Shown here piece by piece: positions 9,195 to 19,571 of a stretch of 64,000 nucleotides of DNA. Origin of the DNA: Photobacterium frigidiphilum (lineage in GTDB: Bacteria; Pseudomonadota; Gammaproteobacteria; Enterobacterales; Vibrionaceae); contig NZ_PYMJ01000017.1 of assembly GCF_003025615.1 (NCBI RefSeq), forward strand, positions 1 through 64,000. Direction: 5' to 3'. The position numbers and the translations under genes are program-made. The notes below the pieces were generated by a model, which ran no database searches, was not told the DNA's origin, and saw only the letters and a program-made list of their open reading frames with translations. Positions within the stretch are counted from its first letter, which is position 1; each line of letters starts with the position of its first letter.

Positions 9195-10940
9195 TCAAGG
9201 TTTGCTTGCCTCTGAAGGCAATATGGATTGTGCCTCTGAAGTGGCAAAGTTGGCGCCCGGAAATAAATATTCGGCTTCTTGCTTTATTTGGCTAGCTCGT
9301 TCTGGCTTACCTAATAATTGATAAGCGGAAATCAAGTTATGATATAGCGCTGGGCGAGGCCAATTAACGGCTTTTTTTGTCGCCCATTGAATGTATTCTT
9401 CAATGAGTGCAGGATTGTTACTTGCTGTTCCCAGTTGTAGCTGTGTCAAATGCAAATCCCAATCAAAACGGTTTTGCCAAGCCCAAGGGTTATTTACCTG
9501 CATTAAGTAATCAATATTAACTGGACGTGTCGTCTCAAACTTGGTTAATAACCAACCCGAGTACAACGTTGTTAACATAAAACCACTAACGACAATAGGC
9601 ATGATTAACGCCAAAGATTTAATCGTCATTACATACTGCATTTCATGTTTATTATATTTTGCCGTTAGGTTATCGACCCAATAAATCAGGATGATAAAAA
9701 TAACCCAATGAGCTAATGAGTGGTAGAAGGGATACTCTAGTTGGGTGTGCAAAACGATGGGAAAGAAAAGCCCGACTAATGCGAGTTGAGTGCCTTCTCG
9801 CGCCTTGCTGATTTTAAATAGCACAGCCGCTGCTGCAAGCAGCAATGCAATCAGAGGAATGATCCCCCCTTCTGACGCCCAATACACCAGTTCATTATGA
9901 GGGTGGTCTAAACTAGGGACCCCGTAAGGCTGATTGGGATCGGCTTGGTGCCATTTTGCGGTTTGAGTGATATAGGCGGGCTCAAATTTACCATAGCCAT
10001 AACCCATTAGTGGCTCGGTACGAAACATTTTATACGCTTGCGGAATATGGATAGAACGAGCACTCTCAAGCGTTATACGTTCAGTTTTTGGCCCCCAACC
10101 TGTCGTAGAATTAATGCTCCAAGAAACACTTAGCCCCATCACGATCATCAATAGCCACATGCGTAATTGGGCTTTTGCAGCAAAGCGACGTAGGTAGGGG
10201 ATCATAAGGCCGACACCGACGATCGCTCCGATCCAGCCTGTACGAGAACTTAATGCCATAATGATTGGAATCGTGATGACGGGAGTGAGTAGTAACAGAA
10301 GCTGCAGCCATGACCATTTACCGCGATACATCGGAATACGGGCAAGCAGATAAGCAGACAGTACTAACCCAGTTGCCAGAAAACTAGCCATTACATTGGG
10401 TTGCTGAAAAATGCCATAAGGTCGGTTGTTCAGTGTGTTGTAGCCAAAAGCATTGTCGGCTTCCATCCACATGAACTGATACCAGCCAAAAGCCGTTTGA
10501 ATAAACACACCGATGAGAATCAACCACAACATGCGCTGGCGCTGCTTGGGGGTAAACGTAAACTGCTGTAACCCGATAAAAAATAAGAACCCAGCCCAAA
10601 GCGCAATCAGCCGGTTAGCCACTGCAGGTGCATCAGCATTTGGATAAAAAACAGGTAAGGTGAGCAATAGACAGCAAGCAAATAATACAATGGTCAGTCG
10701 AGAGTAGCGCCACACTTTTTGGCGACAAATCTCTAATAATCCCAGTGAAATCGCGATACTAAATGGGACCCAACTGGCGGTATTAAATGACAGCTCAAGC
10801 CCTGAACCGCCAGGATTATGCTGGAAGTAGTGCATCGTTAGCACAAACAAAAAACCGAGTGAAACAATGAATGATTTCACTAATGGTTTACTCATGCTCT
10901 GCTCTGCGAGTTTGGTGCCTTGCAAGTGTAACACTGTCAT
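9195..10940 (-). CDS. pglL: PglL-like O-oligosaccharyltransferase (Wzy/O-antigen ligase superfamily)
   Basis: A polytopic inner-membrane protein of about 581 aa. It has roughly eleven hydrophobic segments, a periplasmic loop with LDHPHNELVYWASEGG, the upstream block NRPYGIFQQPNVMASFLA, and a soluble C-terminal part after about residue 440 (Wzy_C_2-like). This layout matches PglL enzymes that transfer lipid-linked glycans onto serine or threonine of pilins and other exported proteins. In Vibrio cholerae a PglL gene also sits beside uvrA. A TTG at 10973 is rejected because it falls in the T tail of the uvrA terminator. The ATG at 10940 (behind GGA) is used, and ATG 10895 (MSKPLVKS) just before the first membrane segment is an alternative. 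Substrates are unknown; the nearby MSHA pilins are an inference only. An O-antigen ligase (WaaL) is the main alternative. Confidence 0.75.
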   Translation of the reverse strand: MTVLHLQGTKLAEQSMSKPLVKSFIVSLGFLFVLTMHYFQHNPGGSGLELSFNTASWVPFSIAISLGLLEICRQKVWRYSRLTIVLFACCLLLTLPVFYPNADAPAVANRLIALWAGFLFFIGLQQFTFTPKQRQRMLWLILIGVFIQTAFGWYQFMWMEADNAFGYNTLNNRPYGIFQQPNVMASFLATGLVLSAYLLARIPMYRGKWSWLQLLLLLTPVITIPIIMALSSRTGWIGAIVGVGLMIPYLRRFAAKAQLRMWLLMIVMGLSVSWSINSTTGWGPKTERITLESARSIHIPQAYKMFRTEPLMGYGYGKFEPAYITQTAKWHQADPNQPYGVPSLDHPHNELVYWASEGGIIPLIALLLAAAAVLFKISKAREGTQLALVGLFFPIVLHTQLEYPFYHSLAHWVIFIILIYWVDNLTAKYNKHEMQYVMTIKSLALIMPIVVSGFMLTTLYSGWLLTKFETTRPVNIDYLMQVNNPWAWQNRFDWDLHLTQLQLGTASNNPALIEEYIQWATKKAVNWPRPALYHNLISAYQLLGKPERASQIKQEAEYLFPGANFATSEAQSILPSEASKP

Positions 10941-10970
10941 TTTATATCCATGCTTGTTGACATGTTTAAG

Positions 10971-11000
10971 CAAAATAAAGGCTGATAATTATATCAGCCT
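10971..11000 (-). terminator. Terminator of uvrA
   Basis: On the minus strand, AGGCTGATA/TATCAGCCT with a TAAT loop is followed by TTATTTT. It lies 39 bp past the uvrA stop and before the pglL-like start. Confidence 0.8.
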
Positions 11001-11038
11001 ATAACGTTGATTTCTTAGCAGTTTAAAACAAAGTCAGC

Positions 11039-13864
11039 TTAAGACAAGAGAGGCTTAAGGAAGTATGCCGTATGTGAACCCGCAACTTGAGCAACCTGTT
11101 CAGGTGTACCTGTAGCCACAATTTCACCCCCACCGTTACCGCCTTCAGGGCCTAAGTCAATAATCCAATCAGCGGTCTTGACCACATCAAGATTATGCTC
11201 GATAACCACGATAGTATTGCCTCTATCACGCAAGCGATGCAGTACGACTAGCAGCTGTTGAATGTCATGGAAGTGCAACCCTGTGGTTGGTTCATCCAAT
11301 ATATACAGTGTTTGTCCGGTGTCTCGCTTCGATAACTCTCGGGCTAATTTCACACGCTGCGCTTCACCACCGGAAATCGTGGTCGCAGCTTGACCTAAGC
11401 GGATATAAGATAAACCGACATCCATTAATGTTTGTAGTTTTCTTGCAATAGCGGGAACGGGATCAAAAAATTCACGAGCATCTTCAACCGTTAAATCCAA
11501 GACTTCGTGAATAGACTTACCTTTGTAGCGCACTTCCAATGTTTCACGGTTGTAGCGCTTGCTATTACAAGCATCACAAGGCACATAGACATCTGGTAAG
11601 AAATGCATTTCGACTTTGATTAGCCCATCACCTTGGCAAGATTCGCAGCGCCCACCTTTAACGTTAAAGCTAAAACGGCCAGGTTTATAACCACGAGAAC
11701 GAGATTCTTGGGTGCCCGCAAATAGCTCACGTATTGGCGTAAATATACCGGTATAAGTTGCTGGGTTAGAGCGTGGAGTACGCCCTATTGGGCTTTGATC
11801 AATTTCAATGACCTTATCAAAATGTTCTAAATTTTGAATCTCACGATAAGGGGCCGCTTCACCGGTTGTTGCACCATTGAGCTGGTGGTGAGCAATGCGG
11901 AAGAAAGTATCATTGATTAGCGTTGATTTACCCGAACCAGAAACACCAGTAATACAGGTAAAGAGACCGACTGGGATTTCAACATCGACATTTTTAAGGT
12001 TATTACCTGTCGCTCCCAGTAATTTAACGGTTTTATCTGGATCCATCGGTGTTCGGTGTTCTGGGATAGCAATGGATTTTTTACCACTTAAATACTGGCC
12101 TGTTAAGGACTCTGGTGCATTAAGGATATCTTCCATTGTGCCTTCTGCGATGATTTCACCACCGTGCACTCCGGCACCAGGGCCAATATCAATCACATAA
12201 TCAGCAGCGCGAATCGCATCTTCATCATGCTCGACCACGATAACCGTATTACCAAGATCACGCAGGTGATTCAAAGTTTTGAGTAAGCGTTCATTATCAC
12301 GCTGATGAAGACCAATTGAAGGTTCATCAAGTACATACATAACACCGACGAGCCCCGCCCCTATTTGGCTTGCAAGGCGAATACGTTGTGCTTCACCGCC
12401 AGATAGCGTATCGGCACTGCGTGATAAATTCAGGTAGTTAAGGCCGACGTTGACTAAGAAGGTTAAGCGGTCTTTGATTTCTTTTAATATTTTATCGGCG
12501 ATCTGCCCTCGCTGGCCCACCAGTGAAAGCGTATCAAAAAAGTTAAATGTTTCATTGATGCTCATTTCACAAATGGTGGGTAGGTTTGTATCGGCAATAA
12601 ACACATGACGTGCTTCTTGACGTAAACGTGAACCGTGACAGCTCGAACAGTGTTTAGTAGAAACAAATTTTGCCAGCTCTTCACGTACGGCGTTCGATTC
12701 TGTTTCACGGTAACGACGTTCCATATTATTGAGGATCCCCTCAAAAGGATGACGTCGAACCGTTATATCACCACGGTCATTAATGTACTTAAATTCAATT
12801 TCAGTTTTACCTGAACCTCTAAGAATGAGATCTTTGATTTTCCTCGGTAATTCATTGAAGGCGGATTCAACATCAAAATCATAGTGTTCAGCCATTGATT
12901 TCAACATCTGGAAATAATAGAAATTACGCTTATCCCAGCCTCGTATTGCTCCGCCAGATAGGCTTAGATCACCGTTTTGTATCACACGGTCAGGGTCAAA
13001 ATATTGCTGAACCCCTAATCCGTCACAAGTGCCACATGCACCAGCCGGATTATTAAATGAGAATAAACGCGGTTCTAGTTCTTGCATGCTATAACCACAA
13101 TGCGGGCAGGCAAAATTAGCGGAAAACAGCAACTCAGCAGGTTGGTCGTTATCCATTGGACAAATTAATACATTACCACCTGATAATTCTAAAGCCGTTT
13201 CGAAAGATTCTGCCAAACGTAGCTGTAGATCATCACGTACCTTGAAGCGATCGACAACGACTTCGATGGTATGTTTTTTATGTAATTCGAGGGTGGGTGG
13301 GTCAGAAAGATCACACACTTCGCCATCAATACGCGCTCGGATATACCCTTGAGCTGCTAGGTTCGCCAGCGTTTTTACATGCTCACCTTTACGGGCTTTT
13401 ACGATTGGGGCAAGCAGCATCATTTTACTGCCTTCTGGCAATTCTAATACTTTATCCACCATTTGGCTGACGGTTTGCGCAGCCAGAGTTACATCGTGTG
13501 TTGGGCAGCGCGGCTCACCCACCCGTGCATACAGCAAGCGTAAATAGTCATAAATTTCAGTGATCGTACCGACGGTTGAACGTGGGTTATGCGATGTCGA
13601 TTTCTGCTCTATTGATATGGCTGGTGATAGCCCTTCAATATGGTCGACATCGGGTTTTTCCATTAACGATAGGAATTGTCGAGCATAGGCTGAGAGTGAT
13701 TCAACATAGCGACGTTGACCTTCTGCATATAAGGTATCGAAAGCCAATGATGATTTCCCTGAACCCGATAAGCCAGTGATAACAATCAGCTTATCGCGAG
13801 GAATAGAGAGATTTATATTTTTTAGGTTGTGAGTGCGAGCACCCCTGACTTCGATATAATCCAT
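11039..13864 (-). CDS. uvrA: Excinuclease ABC subunit A
   Basis: The 941-aa DNA damage recognition ATPase of nucleotide excision repair, which loads UvrB on lesions. It has two ABC modules. The first Walker A is GLSGSGKSS at residues 31-39, and a second, GVSGSGKST, lies near 640. There are two [16 protein letters not shown] signatures and [22 protein letters not shown]alker B regions. Zinc modules are visible as CPHCG...CGTC near 253-283 and CESCQGDG...CDAC near 738-765. Length equals that of E. coli UvrA (940). It is divergent from ssb with a LexA box between them, so SOS induction is expected. Confidence 0.98.
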   Translation of the reverse strand: MDYIEVRGARTHNLKNINLSIPRDKLIVITGLSGSGKSSLAFDTLYAEGQRRYVESLSAYARQFLSLMEKPDVDHIEGLSPAISIEQKSTSHNPRSTVGTITEIYDYLRLLYARVGEPRCPTHDVTLAAQTVSQMVDKVLELPEGSKMMLLAPIVKARKGEHVKTLANLAAQGYIRARIDGEVCDLSDPPTLELHKKHTIEVVVDRFKVRDDLQLRLAESFETALELSGGNVLICPMDNDQPAELLFSANFACPHCGYSMQELEPRLFSFNNPAGACGTCDGLGVQQYFDPDRVIQNGDLSLSGGAIRGWDKRNFYYFQMLKSMAEHYDFDVESAFNELPRKIKDLILRGSGKTEIEFKYINDRGDITVRRHPFEGILNNMERRYRETESNAVREELAKFVSTKHCSSCHGSRLRQEARHVFIADTNLPTICEMSINETFNFFDTLSLVGQRGQIADKILKEIKDRLTFLVNVGLNYLNLSRSADTLSGGEAQRIRLASQIGAGLVGVMYVLDEPSIGLHQRDNERLLKTLNHLRDLGNTVIVVEHDEDAIRAADYVIDIGPGAGVHGGEIIAEGTMEDILNAPESLTGQYLSGKKSIAIPEHRTPMDPDKTVKLLGATGNNLKNVDVEIPVGLFTCITGVSGSGKSTLINDTFFRIAHHQLNGATTGEAAPYREIQNLEHFDKVIEIDQSPIGRTPRSNPATYTGIFTPIRELFAGTQESRSRGYKPGRFSFNVKGGRCESCQGDGLIKVEMHFLPDVYVPCDACNSKRYNRETLEVRYKGKSIHEVLDLTVEDAREFFDPVPAIARKLQTLMDVGLSYIRLGQAATTISGGEAQRVKLARELSKRDTGQTLYILDEPTTGLHFHDIQQLLVVLHRLRDRGNTIVVIEHNLDVVKTADWIIDLGPEGGNGGGEIVATGTPEQVAQVAGSHTAYFLKPLLS

Positions 13865-13937
13865 ATTGATATGAGCTTTATGGCCGACTAATTGATTTGT
13901 TATTATTGCATAGGCAAGAAAAGCTTGAAAGCGTGGG

Positions 13938-13953
13938 CTGTATAAAGATACAG
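13938..13953. promoter_or_regulatory. LexA (SOS) box between uvrA and ssb
   Basis: CTGTATAAAGATACAG fits CTGT-N8-ACAG exactly. It is 74 bp from the uvrA start and 273 bp from the ssb start, within the 350-bp divergent spacer. As in E. coli, one box could control both promoters, but its position favours uvrA. No other element in the spacer could be named. Confidence 0.88.
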
Positions 13954-14226
13954 TATAAAGAGTAAAATCTAGCCAATAACAGGCCGGTTTATAATTCGTG
14001 CTTTGGCGTGAATATGGGTATCGGGTCAGTATTTTTGTGTGATAACAATACGCTTAAGGCGTGTGATTTTTCTTTACATAGATAATGAATAAAAATTGCG
14101 TCAGATAACACAGTTTGAGCGCTATGCTTGAGCGGTGCCAACATGATAAACTACGCGATTAAGTGTAAACTTTGACTAAGCGGCTATTGATAATCAGGTA
14201 GTACGCAGACAGATTTGGAGTTAAGT

Positions 14227-14787
14227 ATGGCCAGTCGTGGCGTAAATAAGGTTATCTTAGTCGGTAACTTAGGTAATGACCCAGAAATCCGTTATATGCC
14301 AAGTGGTAGTGCAGTAGCAAACATAACAATTGCTACCTCTGAATCATGGCGTGATAAGGCAACGGGCGAGCAACGTGAAAAAACAGAATGGCACCGTGTG
14401 GCGCTGTTCGGTAAGCTTGCTGAAGTTGCTGGTGAATACTTGCGTAAAGGTTCACAGGTATACATCGAAGGTCAATTACAAACACGTAAATGGCAAAACC
14501 AACAAGGCCAAGATCAATACACAACAGAAGTTGTTGTTCAGGGCTTTAACGGTGTAATGCAAATGCTAGGTGGTCGTCAAGGCGGCGGTCAAGGTCAGCA
14601 GCAACAACAGCAAGGTAACTGGGGTAAACCTCAACAACCTGCAGCTGCTCCTCAGCAGAACTTTGCACCTCAGCAGCAACAACAACAACAGGCTCCTCAG
14701 CAACAGCAACAGCAACAGGCTCCTCAACAGCCTCAGCAGCAGTACAATGAGCCACCAATGGATTTTGATGATGATATTCCGTTCTAA
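14227..14787 (+). CDS. ssb: Single-stranded DNA-binding protein
   Basis: A 186-aa homotetrameric SSB that coats ssDNA in replication, repair and recombination. The N-terminal OB fold (residues 1-112) begins [16 protein letters not shown] and contains [19 protein letters not shown] long flexible linker (about 117-175) is very rich in glutamine and proline, encoded by CAA/CAG runs. The tip DFDDDIPF is the conserved docking site for partner proteins. The ATG at 14227 is chosen because GGAG lies 6 bp upstream. A TTG at 14215 would overlap that ribosome site and is rejected. The terminator follows closely, so it is monocistronic. Confidence 0.97.
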   Translation: MASRGVNKVILVGNLGNDPEIRYMPSGSAVANITIATSESWRDKATGEQREKTEWHRVALFGKLAEVAGEYLRKGSQVYIEGQLQTRKWQNQQGQDQYTTEVVVQGFNGVMQMLGGRQGGGQGQQQQQQGNWGKPQQPAAAPQQNFAPQQQQQQQAPQQQQQQQAPQQPQQQYNEPPMDFDDDIPF

Positions 14788-14828
14788 TCAACTTCTTAGT
14801 TGTAGGTTTGGAATAGCATGATTTAAGA

Positions 14829-14856
14829 AGAAGCAGCGTTCGCGCTGCTTTTTTTA
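14829..14856 (+). terminator. Terminator of ssb
   Basis: The stem AAGCAGCG/CGCTGCTT with a UUCG tetraloop is followed by T6. It abuts the stop codon of the convergent LysR gene and may serve both. Confidence 0.9.
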
Positions 14857-15768
14857 TTATTTATTATTTATTAAAGGTTTTTTATTGATTTTTAGATTTG
14901 ATTTTTCTTTAATAAAATCAATGAATAACTTCGTTTTTACATGGTTGTAATCAAGCTTGGGATAATAAGCATAGGCAGAGCTAATTGGCTGTTTAAGCTC
15001 TGGTAATACAGGTACCAGTAAGCCTTTACTTAGCTCGCGTTTCACCGTGTTACCTCCAGCCAGAATAATCCCCATACCTGCTACAGCAGCAGCAACTAAT
15101 GCTTCAGGATTTTGAGTGGTGAAATTACCCCGTAAGCGCAAGTGTAAGTTGTTCTCAAAAATGTGTTCTTGCTCATGTCCATGGGTACCAAAGAGTAGGC
15201 AATTATGCTGTGTTAGTTGCTGGTGGTTTTCAATTATGGGTTTATCTTCGAGATAACTTGGGGCTGCGTAAAACCCAGGCTGGAAATCAAATAATCGCGT
15301 TGCAATATAACTGGATGAATTAAAGTCGGTTAATTCACGGCTGATAAATACATCAAGGTTAAGATCGGGTAGTTGCCCTGGGGTTACTGTGTGAAGCTCG
15401 ACTTGAATTTTAGGATAAGTCTCAATAAATTCAGCTAAGTAGTTAACTAATAATCGACTGCCAGTGGCAAGAGGGGCGCCAATACGTAATACGCCACTGA
15501 CTTCACCATATGTTGAGGTTGTTTCAGCCAGCATTTGCTGCCAATCATCAAGTAGTCTTGCACTGCGTTGATAAAATAATTTACCCGCATCGGTTACCGT
15601 CAAACTCCGCGTTGTACGTTTTAATAGTTGCACACCTAACTGCTTTTCTAGCCAAGAAAGGCGCTTTGATAATGCTGAACTTGATGTATTGAGTTTAGTC
15701 GCTGCTTGAGCCAGAGAGCCTTGTTCCACAACGGTAACGAAGCTTTTTGTGCAAATGATCCAATCCAT
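14857..15768 (-). CDS. LysR-family transcriptional regulator
   Basis: A 303-aa LysR-type regulator. The N-terminal winged helix-turn-helix (residues 1-60) contains GSLAQAATKLNTSSSALSKR followed by LEKQLGVQLLKRTTRSLTVT. The rest (about 90-290) is the two-lobed periplasmic-binding-like effector domain, with GVLRIGAPLATGS and AAVAGMGIILAGG. The start ATG follows GGAG. It is convergent with ssb and divergent from csrD. An inverted repeat upstream is a possible autoregulatory site. Target genes and ligand cannot be inferred. The LINNK C-terminal tail is encoded by a TTATTA-like low-complexity run. Confidence 0.93.
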   Translation of the reverse strand: MDWIICTKSFVTVVEQGSLAQAATKLNTSSSALSKRLSWLEKQLGVQLLKRTTRSLTVTDAGKLFYQRSARLLDDWQQMLAETTSTYGEVSGVLRIGAPLATGSRLLVNYLAEFIETYPKIQVELHTVTPGQLPDLNLDVFISRELTDFNSSSYIATRLFDFQPGFYAAPSYLEDKPIIENHQQLTQHNCLLFGTHGHEQEHIFENNLHLRLRGNFTTQNPEALVAAAVAGMGIILAGGNTVKRELSKGLLVPVLPELKQPISSAYAYYPKLDYNHVKTKLFIDFIKEKSNLKINKKPLINNK

Positions 15769-15862
15769 AGGTCTCCAGTTTTGTTAGCTACGATTATGGG
15801 TGCTGTGCTTTTAGCGTTTATTGAGTGATGAAATTCATTGAATCATATCACTATGTTTACAG

Positions 15863-15904
15863 ACAATGATTCACATTAATAGACTAACAAGTGATAATCA
15901 TTGT
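15863..15904. promoter_or_regulatory. Inverted repeat in the lysR-csrD spacer, possible LysR-type operator
   Basis: ACAATGATT (15863-15871) is repeated in inverted orientation as AATCATTGT (15896-15904), 24 bp apart and centred about 115 bp before the LysR gene start. LysR regulators commonly bind such dyads in the divergent spacer. No binding data exist for this one. Confidence 0.35.
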
Positions 15905-15994
15905 TAACGTAATTAACAAATTGCATTGTTGAACACTGTAATTTTTAGTTAACTGTTTATAGTCTATCAATACTGCTTGTAACGTTGGAGTTAT

Positions 15995-17938
15995 ATGAGA
16001 AAAGCATCAGGGATGAAGTTAACCAATCGTTTGGTTGCTTTTGTCACGCTTATTGTTATTTGTGCTATTTTCGTTGTGTTTATTGGCGGTGCCATTAGCT
16101 TTCGAAAATTAGGGCAAAATTATCTGACCAACTATCTTGATGGTGTGGTTAACGTTATCGATCAACAATTGGCAGATCCTGATGGCGCGCAAGCATTCTC
16201 ACGTTGGCTACCGCATTTATTAAAAGCCAGTAATGTCGTTGAACTTGAAATTAGCAGCTCTGCAGGCTCTATATACTCTTTTAAAGGCTTACATCCACTC
16301 ACCGATCCTAATGTATTGTATATCAGCCATTACCAGCTTGAGAAAAACACTGGCTTTAATATCGATATTAAGTCATTACCTCCTTATACCGAATTTACTT
16401 ATTCGATAGGCGCAATGTCATCAATCAGTATTGCTATCATGATCATTATCATGGGCTTGGTATGGGGCATGAACTGGTTACGTAGGCAATTACATGGTTC
16501 AGAGCTGTTAGAAGTACGAGGACGCATGATCCTTGCTGGGCGTGTCGATAAATACGCTGTCGGTTCTGAAGAGGAGTGGCCTGCAACAGCAAGTTTAGCC
16601 CTTGATCAAATGATTGCTGAGTTAAAAGATGCCCGTCAAGAGCGCAGTCGTTTTGATACGTTTATTCGTACTCATACATTTCTTGATCAATTAACGGGTA
16701 CAGCAAACCGAGTGTTATTTGATAGCCGTCTTCAATCAATCGTGCAAGATCAAGACACCTATGGCTCTGTTATTTTGATTCGTATTTCAGAATGGGATCA
16801 CTTACTGGCAGAAAAGGGAAAAGAGGCCGCTGATGACTTAATCCAAGATGTGGGTATGATCTTATCTAATTTAATCCAGCGCTATTCAGATACTGTTCTT
16901 TCGCGTTACTTTGATGCTGAATTTGCCATTATGATCCCACAGCAATCGGCAAAAGAAATAAAGCAATTTACCAGTCAACTATTAAAAGCATTAGAAAGGT
17001 TGACCCCAGCAGCACCACTTGAAACGGATAATTGGTGTCATATTGGGGTGACTTTCTTTTCTAGCGGTGAGCGACGAGGTCGAATTATGGATGAGGCTGA
17101 TATGGCATTACGGAGTGCACAGCTTCATCGGGCAAACAGTTGGTATGCATTTAAGAAAGAGCAGCAATGGGATGATAGTCGAGGCAGTGTACGTTGGCGT
17201 ACCTTGTTAGATGCCGTATTTAATGCGGGTGGTCCGATATTGTATCAACAACCCGTTGTTAATGCAGATGGTGAAACATTACTTCATCGCGAATTGTTAG
17301 CGCGTATTAAAGATGAAAATGGTGTTTTGATTAAAGCATCTCGATTCCTTCCTGCTGTTGAACAGGTTGGTTTTAATATTCGCATGGATAAATTGGTTAT
17401 TGCCAAATCATTACAATTGCTAAAAACAATGCCAGTGAGCGATGTGTTTTCTATTAATGTCAGTATCATCGCACTATTAGATAAAAGTTTTGTTCGTTGG
17501 CTAAGAGATGAGTTATTACAAACCCCGCGAACGGTGTTGAATCGTCTATCGTTTGAAATACCAGAGGGAAGTTTAGTTAAGCATCTTGATGCTATGCGAC
17601 CTATCGCAAGGATGATAGTCGGGCTTGGTTGTAAACTGGTGATTGATCAGGCGGGAAGAACCATTGTAAGCACCCATTATATAAAAGATATTAAAGTGGA
17701 TTATATTAAACTCCACCGAAGCCTTATCCGTGAAATTCATCAAAGGCAAGAAAATCAACTATTTGTTCGTAGTATGCTCGGTGCTTGTGCCGATTCGAAT
17801 GCAAAAGTTATCGCTGTTGGCGTGGAAAATAATAATGAATGGCAGGTATTAAAACAGCTTGGTGTACATGGTGGACAAGGCCGGTATTTTGGGGCTGAAA
17901 TCTCGTTAATAAGTGATTCAAACATACAACAGAAGTAG
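15995..17938 (+). CDS. csrD: CsrD/MshH, degenerate GGDEF-EAL regulator
   Basis: A 647-aa inner-membrane protein with two membrane segments (about 11-33 and 142-163) flanking a periplasmic region. A HAMP-like stretch, a GGDEF-type domain (about 225-375) and an EAL-type domain (about 400-640) follow. Both catalytic motifs are degenerate: the GGDEF position reads FDAEF and the EAL position reads ELL, so neither c-di-GMP synthesis nor breakdown is expected. In E. coli CsrD targets the small RNAs CsrB/C for RNase E decay; in Vibrio the orthologue heads the MSHA locus as mshH. The start ATG follows GGAG. The 157-bp gap to mshI leaves room for a separate msh promoter. Confidence 0.92.
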   Translation: MRKASGMKLTNRLVAFVTLIVICAIFVVFIGGAISFRKLGQNYLTNYLDGVVNVIDQQLADPDGAQAFSRWLPHLLKASNVVELEISSSAGSIYSFKGLHPLTDPNVLYISHYQLEKNTGFNIDIKSLPPYTEFTYSIGAMSSISIAIMIIIMGLVWGMNWLRRQLHGSELLEVRGRMILAGRVDKYAVGSEEEWPATASLALDQMIAELKDARQERSRFDTFIRTHTFLDQLTGTANRVLFDSRLQSIVQDQDTYGSVILIRISEWDHLLAEKGKEAADDLIQDVGMILSNLIQRYSDTVLSRYFDAEFAIMIPQQSAKEIKQFTSQLLKALERLTPAAPLETDNWCHIGVTFFSSGERRGRIMDEADMALRSAQLHRANSWYAFKKEQQWDDSRGSVRWRTLLDAVFNAGGPILYQQPVVNADGETLLHRELLARIKDENGVLIKASRFLPAVEQVGFNIRMDKLVIAKSLQLLKTMPVSDVFSINVSIIALLDKSFVRWLRDELLQTPRTVLNRLSFEIPEGSLVKHLDAMRPIARMIVGLGCKLVIDQAGRTIVSTHYIKDIKVDYIKLHRSLIREIHQRQENQLFVRSMLGACADSNAKVIAVGVENNNEWQVLKQLGVHGGQGRYFGAEISLISDSNIQQK

Positions 17939-18095
17939 AGACATGTTACATTTGCTTATACATTAAAAAGCAATCGACATATGTTCATTTGATTAATGTT
18001 CGGGTACCATTGTCAAATAATTGACGTGTGTCGGTTGTTTGGCGTTGTTGTTGTGGCAATATTTGCACATATTTAGTCAGTTGTATTGGATATCC

Positions 18096-19571
18096 ATGAA
18101 GTCTACTGCTTTGTTTAATAAATATTTTAATAAGAAAAGTCATCATAAGTTAGCTTGCCTAGCTGTATTTGCTGATTCTATAACAATAGTTTATGAATCA
18201 GAGCAGCAATGCATAACCGATAGCATTGATATTTCAGGTGCCGGGCAATGGGCTGATGCCATTAAATCGTTGCTTGAAAAGCATGAGCTTTCAGGTTGTA
18301 AATTAAAATTAGTTTTAGGTCATGGTTTATATCAGAGTTTACTCATTGAGAAACCTGATATACCGCGTGCTGAATTACCCACGGCATTGCCTTTTTTAGT
18401 TAAAGATCTTGTTAATGAATCCCCTATGGATTTGGTGGCTGACGGTTTTCCGGCGCCATTAAAAGACCGACTTCAAGTTTTTGTTGCTAATCGAAAGCAT
18501 ATAGAACAACTCATTAAAATTTGTGCCGATGCAAATGGTGAACTGATAGCGGTTTCGGCAGAAGAAATCGTATGGGGGCAATTTACGTCTTCATCACTCA
18601 GTCAGCTCATTCTTCATCGTCGCTCAAGTGCTGGATTACAATTAACCGCATTCAAACAACAAACGTTGTGTTTTCAACGTCAATTACGAGGTTTTACTGA
18701 CCCGTTAATTGGCTCTGAAAGTGATGCATTACAGTTAGATAACCTAGCGCTTGAATTACAACGTTCTTTAGATTTTCTTAGTGCACAATTGCGTGATAAC
18801 CCGATTAATCAACTCGTCATTTCGTGTGATGGTGAAGACGATGCCTTATTAGCGCAAGAGCTTAGTCAGCGATTAAGTGTCTCGGTGAGTGCAATCTCGC
18901 CGACACACTCAACGTTAACCACCAATGCTGCTCGTATTGCATGGGCGGCACTGAATCAGCTTGATGGCTCTGGCATTAACCTTTATTCAGATGCTTTAAA
19001 GCCGCAAAAAAATTATCTGACATTACCGAATGTTATCGCTAGTTGGGCAATTATTGTTGTGGTAATGGCAACATTGACTGGCTGGTACCAGTGGAAAAAC
19101 TACGTAGTTAAAGAAAAGTTAGCAGCAGAGCAAGCATCACTAACGGCTAAACGTACCGAGCTTGACCGCGCCAAAGCGGCATTAGCCAAGCATGTACCTA
19201 GCCCTCTAAAAGTGGAATTAGCTGGCTCTCTTGAGCAAGATTTAGCAGCGAAACAAGCAACATTAAAAGCGATTGAAAATCATGATGACAGCCTAAAAGT
19301 AGGTTATGCCGGAATGTTAAAGCAACTGTCAGATGCGGCAAGCGGTGATGTATCGGTAAGCCGAATTCGTGCGACCGGTAAAGCTTTAGATTTAGAAGGG
19401 TTGGCGCGCAGCCCTGATGCTGTTCCTGGTTGGCTAAGGGCATTTAAAGCATACCCATCTTTATCTGAGCGTCGTTTCCAGCTGCTATCACTTGGGCGTA
19501 ATGAGAAAAATATCGTGACGTTTAGATTATTAGCCGATAGAACGGCGGCACAACAGGAGAGCAAGAAATGA
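18096..19571 (+). CDS. mshI: MSHA biogenesis protein MshI (PilM/PilN-like)
   Basis: A 491-aa component of the inner-membrane platform of the MSHA type IV pilus. The N-terminal part (about 1-300) resembles the actin-like PilM fold. A single membrane segment near residues 310-330 (VIASWAIIVVVMATLTGW) is followed by a coiled coil (KEKLAAEQASLTAKRTEL) and a PilN-like periplasmic end. The start is ATG 18096, with GGA five bases upstream. A TTG at 18021 in the same frame lacks a ribosome site. It overlaps mshJ by 4 bp (ATGA), indicating coupled translation. Confidence 0.9.
   Translation: MKSTALFNKYFNKKSHHKLACLAVFADSITIVYESEQQCITDSIDISGAGQWADAIKSLLEKHELSGCKLKLVLGHGLYQSLLIEKPDIPRAELPTALPFLVKDLVNESPMDLVADGFPAPLKDRLQVFVANRKHIEQLIKICADANGELIAVSAEEIVWGQFTSSSLSQLILHRRSSAGLQLTAFKQQTLCFQRQLRGFTDPLIGSESDALQLDNLALELQRSLDFLSAQLRDNPINQLVISCDGEDDALLAQELSQRLSVSVSAISPTHSTLTTNAARIAWAALNQLDGSGINLYSDALKPQKNYLTLPNVIASWAIIVVVMATLTGWYQWKNYVVKEKLAAEQASLTAKRTELDRAKAALAKHVPSPLKVELAGSLEQDLAAKQATLKAIENHDDSLKVGYAGMLKQLSDAASGDVSVSRIRATGKALDLEGLARSPDAVPGWLRAFKAYPSLSERRFQLLSLGRNEKNIVTFRLLADRTAAQQESKK

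Noticed and set aside
10971..10973. TTG start for the pglL-like gene
   Set aside because: It falls in the T tail of the uvrA terminator hairpin, and better ATG codons follow at 10940 and 10895.
14215..14226. TTG start giving a four-residue longer SSB
   Set aside because: It overlaps the GGAG ribosome site that serves the ATG at 14227, and the family starts at MASRG.
14593..14750. CAA/CAG-rich tract as a mobile or unstable repeat
   Set aside because: It encodes the normal flexible glutamine linker of SSB and is not a regular tandem array.
18053..18066. TGGCA...TGCA upstream of mshI as a sigma-54 promoter
   Set aside because: Only eight bases separate the GG and GC pairs; sigma-54 sites need ten.
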